NCBI RefSeq assembly: GCF_026210795.1
Contig: NC_089448.1
Span: forward strand, 3,658,001-3,722,000
Source: Rhizophagus irregularis
Lineage: Eukaryota > Glomeromycota > Glomeromycetes > Glomerales > Glomeraceae
Length of the DNA stretch: 64,000 nt
Direction of reading: 5' to 3'
The notes beneath the pieces are model-generated. The model did not search any database. It saw only the letters and a program-made list of their open reading frames with translations, and had not been told where the DNA came from. The translations under genes were made by a program, and so were the position numbers. Positions 60,617-64,000 of this stretch are shown here, piece after piece. Each line of letters starts with the position of its first letter. Within the stretch, counting starts at the first letter, position 1.

Positions 60617-61657
60617 TTATAAATTCATTTTTTTATGGTCTTCAGTAGATGAAGACCTTGCAATAGCACTTGAACTTTTTTTCTTAAAAGCTTTACTCCA
60701 ATCAGCACTCCACAATTGTATGAATAATTGTAAATTTAGAACATTCATGGCGACCATACCCAAGAATGCAATTCTCCAATAAGCAATATGACCAAAAAGC
60801 ATATATTCCCTCCAAACCCTTAAAACAAGATAACCATGAACGGTAAATCTTACAAAAACGAAAGTTAAGAAAAGTAATAAAGAATTAAATTGATAAAAAG
60901 GAGTGAATTTTGTCTTGAAGGAAATAAGATAAAGTTTCCTTTGATGAAGGAAAACATTACTTATTTCAACAAGTAATGTTGCAGCTAAATAAGGTGAATA
61001 TTTACAAGTTACAACTGACAAAACAAATGTTGTAATGACCACAATATGATGGAGCCATATCCCAGGAGAATCCATAAAAATATTCTTTATCCAAAAGTCA
61101 AACAAATCAGCAAAGAAATAACCTATATTATATAATTTAAATTAGTTTAATTAGTATAGAAATTAATACAAAATTGTGTGTATTGACTATTTCTTACCGA
61201 TTGAAAGAGCAATTTGAAATCTGCATAATGCTACATCCGCGTATATCATATCATGCCACGCGTTAGGATAATAATAAAAACTACCAAAGTAAAAAAAAAA
61301 TATAATAATTGATAATGATGGGATTATGAAATAAATGGTAATTACCATATCGGGGTTATAACCGAACAAATCCAAGCGTGAATATAACTAACAAACGTGT
61401 TATTCCATACCGCTTTCTTCCTTTTATCTAGTTTATTGTAAAATACCTATATTATTCAAAAAGCAAAAGTAATTAAACAAAACCATTAGTAATTGCAGTC
61501 AATCGAATTTAATTGAGAAAGAAATCAATTTCAAAATATCACCTACTGTTATAGGAGCAACACAAATTGAAGATACGTAATTTAGTAGCGTGAATCCTAC
61601 AAAAGAATAACAAATAATTTTTATTGAGACATTCGTGTCATTCGTGCAATTTTCCAT
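60617..61657 (-). CDS. TLC-domain multi-pass membrane protein
   Basis: Four exons (61547..61657, 61346..61446, 61198..61280, 60617..61122) join in frame, giving 266 aa. The N-terminus MENCTNDTN has glycosylation sequons. TLC (TRAM-LAG1-CLN8) proteins act in the ER or plasma membrane in lipid sensing or ceramide-related metabolism. Seen here are VWNNTFVSYIHAW (TLC start), YFFADLFDFW, WLHHIVVITTFV (conserved His-His), LLVEISNVFLHQRKL (conserved E.S..F) and several hydrophobic helices, then a basic cytosolic tail (KAFKKKSSS). The length fits TLCD/TMEM56-type proteins, not the longer ceramide synthases. It is divergent from APC10, sharing a 275-bp upstream region. Confidence 0.88.
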
Positions 61658-61932
61658 TACTATTTGATAAGTTTCCACTGTTTGACACGTTTATAAAGAG
61701 ACAAAATAAAGAATGAACGAAGTTTTTAAAATTACAAATTAAAATGAAACCTGACAAGTTTTAAATGAGTGTTGTTCTTCAAATGCGATAGGTAAAAAAA
61801 AATAAGTATAATTAATGCACTTGCACTAATTAATGCATAGTTGGTTTCACAAAATTTTTTTTTTGGCAAACAGAGTTTTTATCAATCAAATAATCAAATA
61901 CAATACTATTCGTCTATTAAATTTTCAAAACT

Positions 61933-62993
61933 ATGAACGATTTGAATAACATGCCAGATGCGGACGACGTAGAAGAGGAGGAAATGGCAGATATTGTTGA
62001 CGATGAAGAAAATTCATACTCTCAAAGAAGAGGAGAGAGAAAAATTATAAAAAGTGAATTCAAACACGAAGGTAAACTCGCGTCTTGTAAAGCATTTTTA
62101 CGTGATAATGTTTTAACTTTTGCGATTAATTATAAAAAGAATTACGAGAAATTGGTTCTTCAGCGATTTGGTCACTATCAAGCTGGAAACATGGTAATGG
62201 TGTAGATAAATTGCGTGATGATAATTTTTTGACATATTGGCAGTAAGTTTAAATTTTTATCTTTTGATTATTTAATATTTTGATTAAAACAGGATAATAT
62301 ATTTAGATCGGACGGTACTTTACCCCACCTTGTCAATATCCAATTTCCACAGAAAGTCAATGTTGTGGTATGAATTAGGAAATATTTATCACCATTGGGA
62401 AATTACATAATATTTAATACTTCTTGTAATATATAGCAAATATCACTTTGGCTTAATTACAAAAGTGATGAAAGTTATACACCAAACAAAATAACAATTA
62501 GGGCTGGAACTCATAATGGAGATCTTCAGGTAAAATAACCTTGTCTGAATTTACATCATTAAAATTTTATTGGAAAATATTTTATTAGGATTTAAGGACT
62601 GTTGAACTTGACGAGCCGCTTAGATGGGTCGATATACAGCTCAGTGGAGACGAAATATTGAGGTATCAAAAAAAAAATTTTTTAAATTGGTTATTCATAC
62701 GTTTCAAATAATTGTTATTTAATTACGTAGTAAAACAAGTCGTCCAGTGGGTGCACACCTTTTTCAAATAGCAATTAAAGCAAATCATCAAAACGGGAAA
62801 GATACACATATACGGCAGATTAAGGTGTTTGCTCCAAAACTGTATGTGTTTGTTTACCTTTTCTATTTCGGCTATACTTGATCAAAATCTCACTTTATCA
62901 ATTATCATTAGTCCGCTCTTCTATGAAGACTATTCTGATGATGATATCCCGTTTAAAACAGTCGAATTTGCAATGCATGAAACTATACGATGA
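61933..62993 (+). CDS. APC10: anaphase-promoting complex subunit 10 (APC10/DOC1)
   Basis: Seven exons (61933..62071, 62140..62242, 62307..62367, 62437..62529, 62589..62662, 62731..62841, 62912..62993) join in frame, giving 220 aa. APC10 is the processivity subunit of the APC/C ubiquitin ligase and helps capture D-box substrates. After an acidic N-terminus comes the DOC domain: [61 protein letters not shown], and [19 protein letters not shown]. The protein ends METIR-like (HETIR), the Ile-Arg tail that docks on a TPR subunit. All family hallmarks are present, so it appears functional. Confidence 0.95.
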
Positions 62994-63408
62994 AAATTTT
63001 ATAGACAATAGAGTAAATTTAATATTTAATCTTTTTATACTACTCTTAATATATATACCTTATAATAATAGTTACACTGGATGTACCACATTTGTACACA
63101 TTGAATAAATAAACCAATTCTAATTCAAATTATATAAACTTAGGCTATTAATTAGTTTATTTATTTTTGGTTCAAGGCACTTTAATGAAGTCTAAAATTG
63201 ATTTTATTAGAGATGTCGTCATTATTAAATGAACCATATATTAAACAAGTCTTCTGTTGACCAGGCATCAAAGTCTGATGTTCTTGGACAGATACGGGAC
63301 TGACATTTTTCTGATCGTTTCGTAATAAATAAAGTAGGAATGATAATTATTTTAGAAATTAACAAATAGAAAATGTTAGATTTTTTTCATTTTACGTCAT
63401 TATTCTCC
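62994..63408. other. 3' flanks of two convergent genes
   Basis: The region between APC10 and the metal transporter holds both 3' UTRs. No gene seen. Confidence 0.5.
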
Positions 63409-64000
63409 TTATTTTACAATTTGAATGGTTAATTCTCCACTTCCATCAAATAATGGACTTAATCGAGAATAAACATTCGCTAAAACAGCCTGTTCATTAG
63501 CATCAGGATTAACCTGTACACATATTGTACCAACTAATTGTCCGTACGAATTTTCCCAAAAATGTGTTGCTGTCAACGATAATATTGTTGGATCAAGTTG
63601 GATCTAATTTTAAGAATTAATCAATAATTAGACTTTTTTCACTTATATCATTCGAAATTCCTTATAAATACCTCTCGTAAACGATCTTCTAAACTAATTA
63701 GTATTACATCCGGTGTTGTCTGTAACAAAATTTTACCTAACGCAGTTGAAACGGGTATTGCAAGATAAAACATTAATATCGATTCCAATATCGATACCAA
63801 TTTATCTAGCCATCCCAAAGAATGACTATAAACGTTGATAAGAGTTTGAGAGATCGAGTTAATAAAATTTTAACATAATTCTCATATATATAATTTCCTC
63901 ACTTTTGTTCCGTAATGACTCCAACTAAGATAACACTAGAACCACACAATAAAGTTGATAACGTAAATAAATTTGTAAGCACTATTGTGAATCCATCATT
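63409..64000 (-). CDS. cation diffusion facilitator (zinc) transporter, C-terminal part, cut by window end
   Basis: Three exons within the window (63903 to beyond 64000, 63672..63825, 63409..63603) join in frame; the 5' part lies outside. CDF proteins export Zn2+ or related metals from the cytosol into organelles by proton exchange. Visible are a transmembrane helix (TNLFTLSTLLCGSSVILVGV), WLDKLVSILESILMFYLAIP (last helix), GKILLQTTPDVILISLEDRL (the link to the cytosolic domain) and a CDF-type cytosolic domain (THFWENSYGQLVGTICVQV). The loop WLDKLVSIL recalls Zrg17/ZnT6-type members, but metal-site residues upstream are not in the window, so the subtype is uncertain. Confidence 0.8.

Noticed and set aside
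61187-61375. Hydrophobic open frame read straight through TLC exons
   Set aside because: The hydrophobic middle is a GT-AG intron; splicing it out joins TLC-domain residues in frame.

Overview
This is a eukaryotic window that most resembles an arbuscular mycorrhizal fungus of the Rhizophagus type (Glomeromycotina). The evidence is very AT-rich DNA with long A/T runs, short GT-AG introns of about 60-120 bases, fungal-style genes (Ptc2-like phosphatase, APC10, ACOT13-like thioesterase, a secreted single-LysM protein), and a core packed with transposons. I could run no search, so the species assignment is inference.

Layout. The left flank (1-20 kb) is gene-poor. It holds a four-exon ACOT13-like thioesterase on the minus strand, a Ser-rich disordered protein ending in a CaaX box, a small secreted LysM protein whose upstream region carries a threefold MITE-like repeat, several decayed coding fragments, a 114-bp MITE, a SINE-like insertion with a 17-bp target duplication, and the 3' end of a dead LINE. 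The core (20.5-47.4 kb) is almost wholly mobile DNA: a 4.1-kb terminal-inverted-repeat element filled with about 24 hairpin units; a dead MULE with a nested MITE; then a stack four layers deep. In that stack a decayed LTR-retroelement gag is split by a P-element-like DNA transposon (30720-45003). The transposon is split by a LINE (30985-40529), and the LINE is split by a hAT-like foldback element (33016-34941) filled with about 32 tandem hairpins. Target-site duplications support the MULE and the three inner layers of the stack. An 803-bp near-perfect palindrome closes the core.

The right flank (50-64 kb) is ordinary and gene-dense: an eight-exon PP2C phosphatase, a small Arg-rich protein, two tandem Trp/Gly-motif paralogs that share a C-terminal module, a TLC-domain membrane protein, APC10/DOC1 (divergent from TLC across 275 bp), and the C-terminal part of a CDF metal transporter cut by the window end. 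These are unrelated housekeeping and regulatory genes, not a pathway cluster.

The strongest candidate for something undescribed is the pair of hairpin-array elements. Their sequences are unrelated, but both have terminal inverted repeats, subterminal short inverted motifs and a central tandem array whose stems vary with compensating changes in both arms. In the first array every full unit also keeps a GT...AG intron-like frame around a 41-42-base exon-like island.
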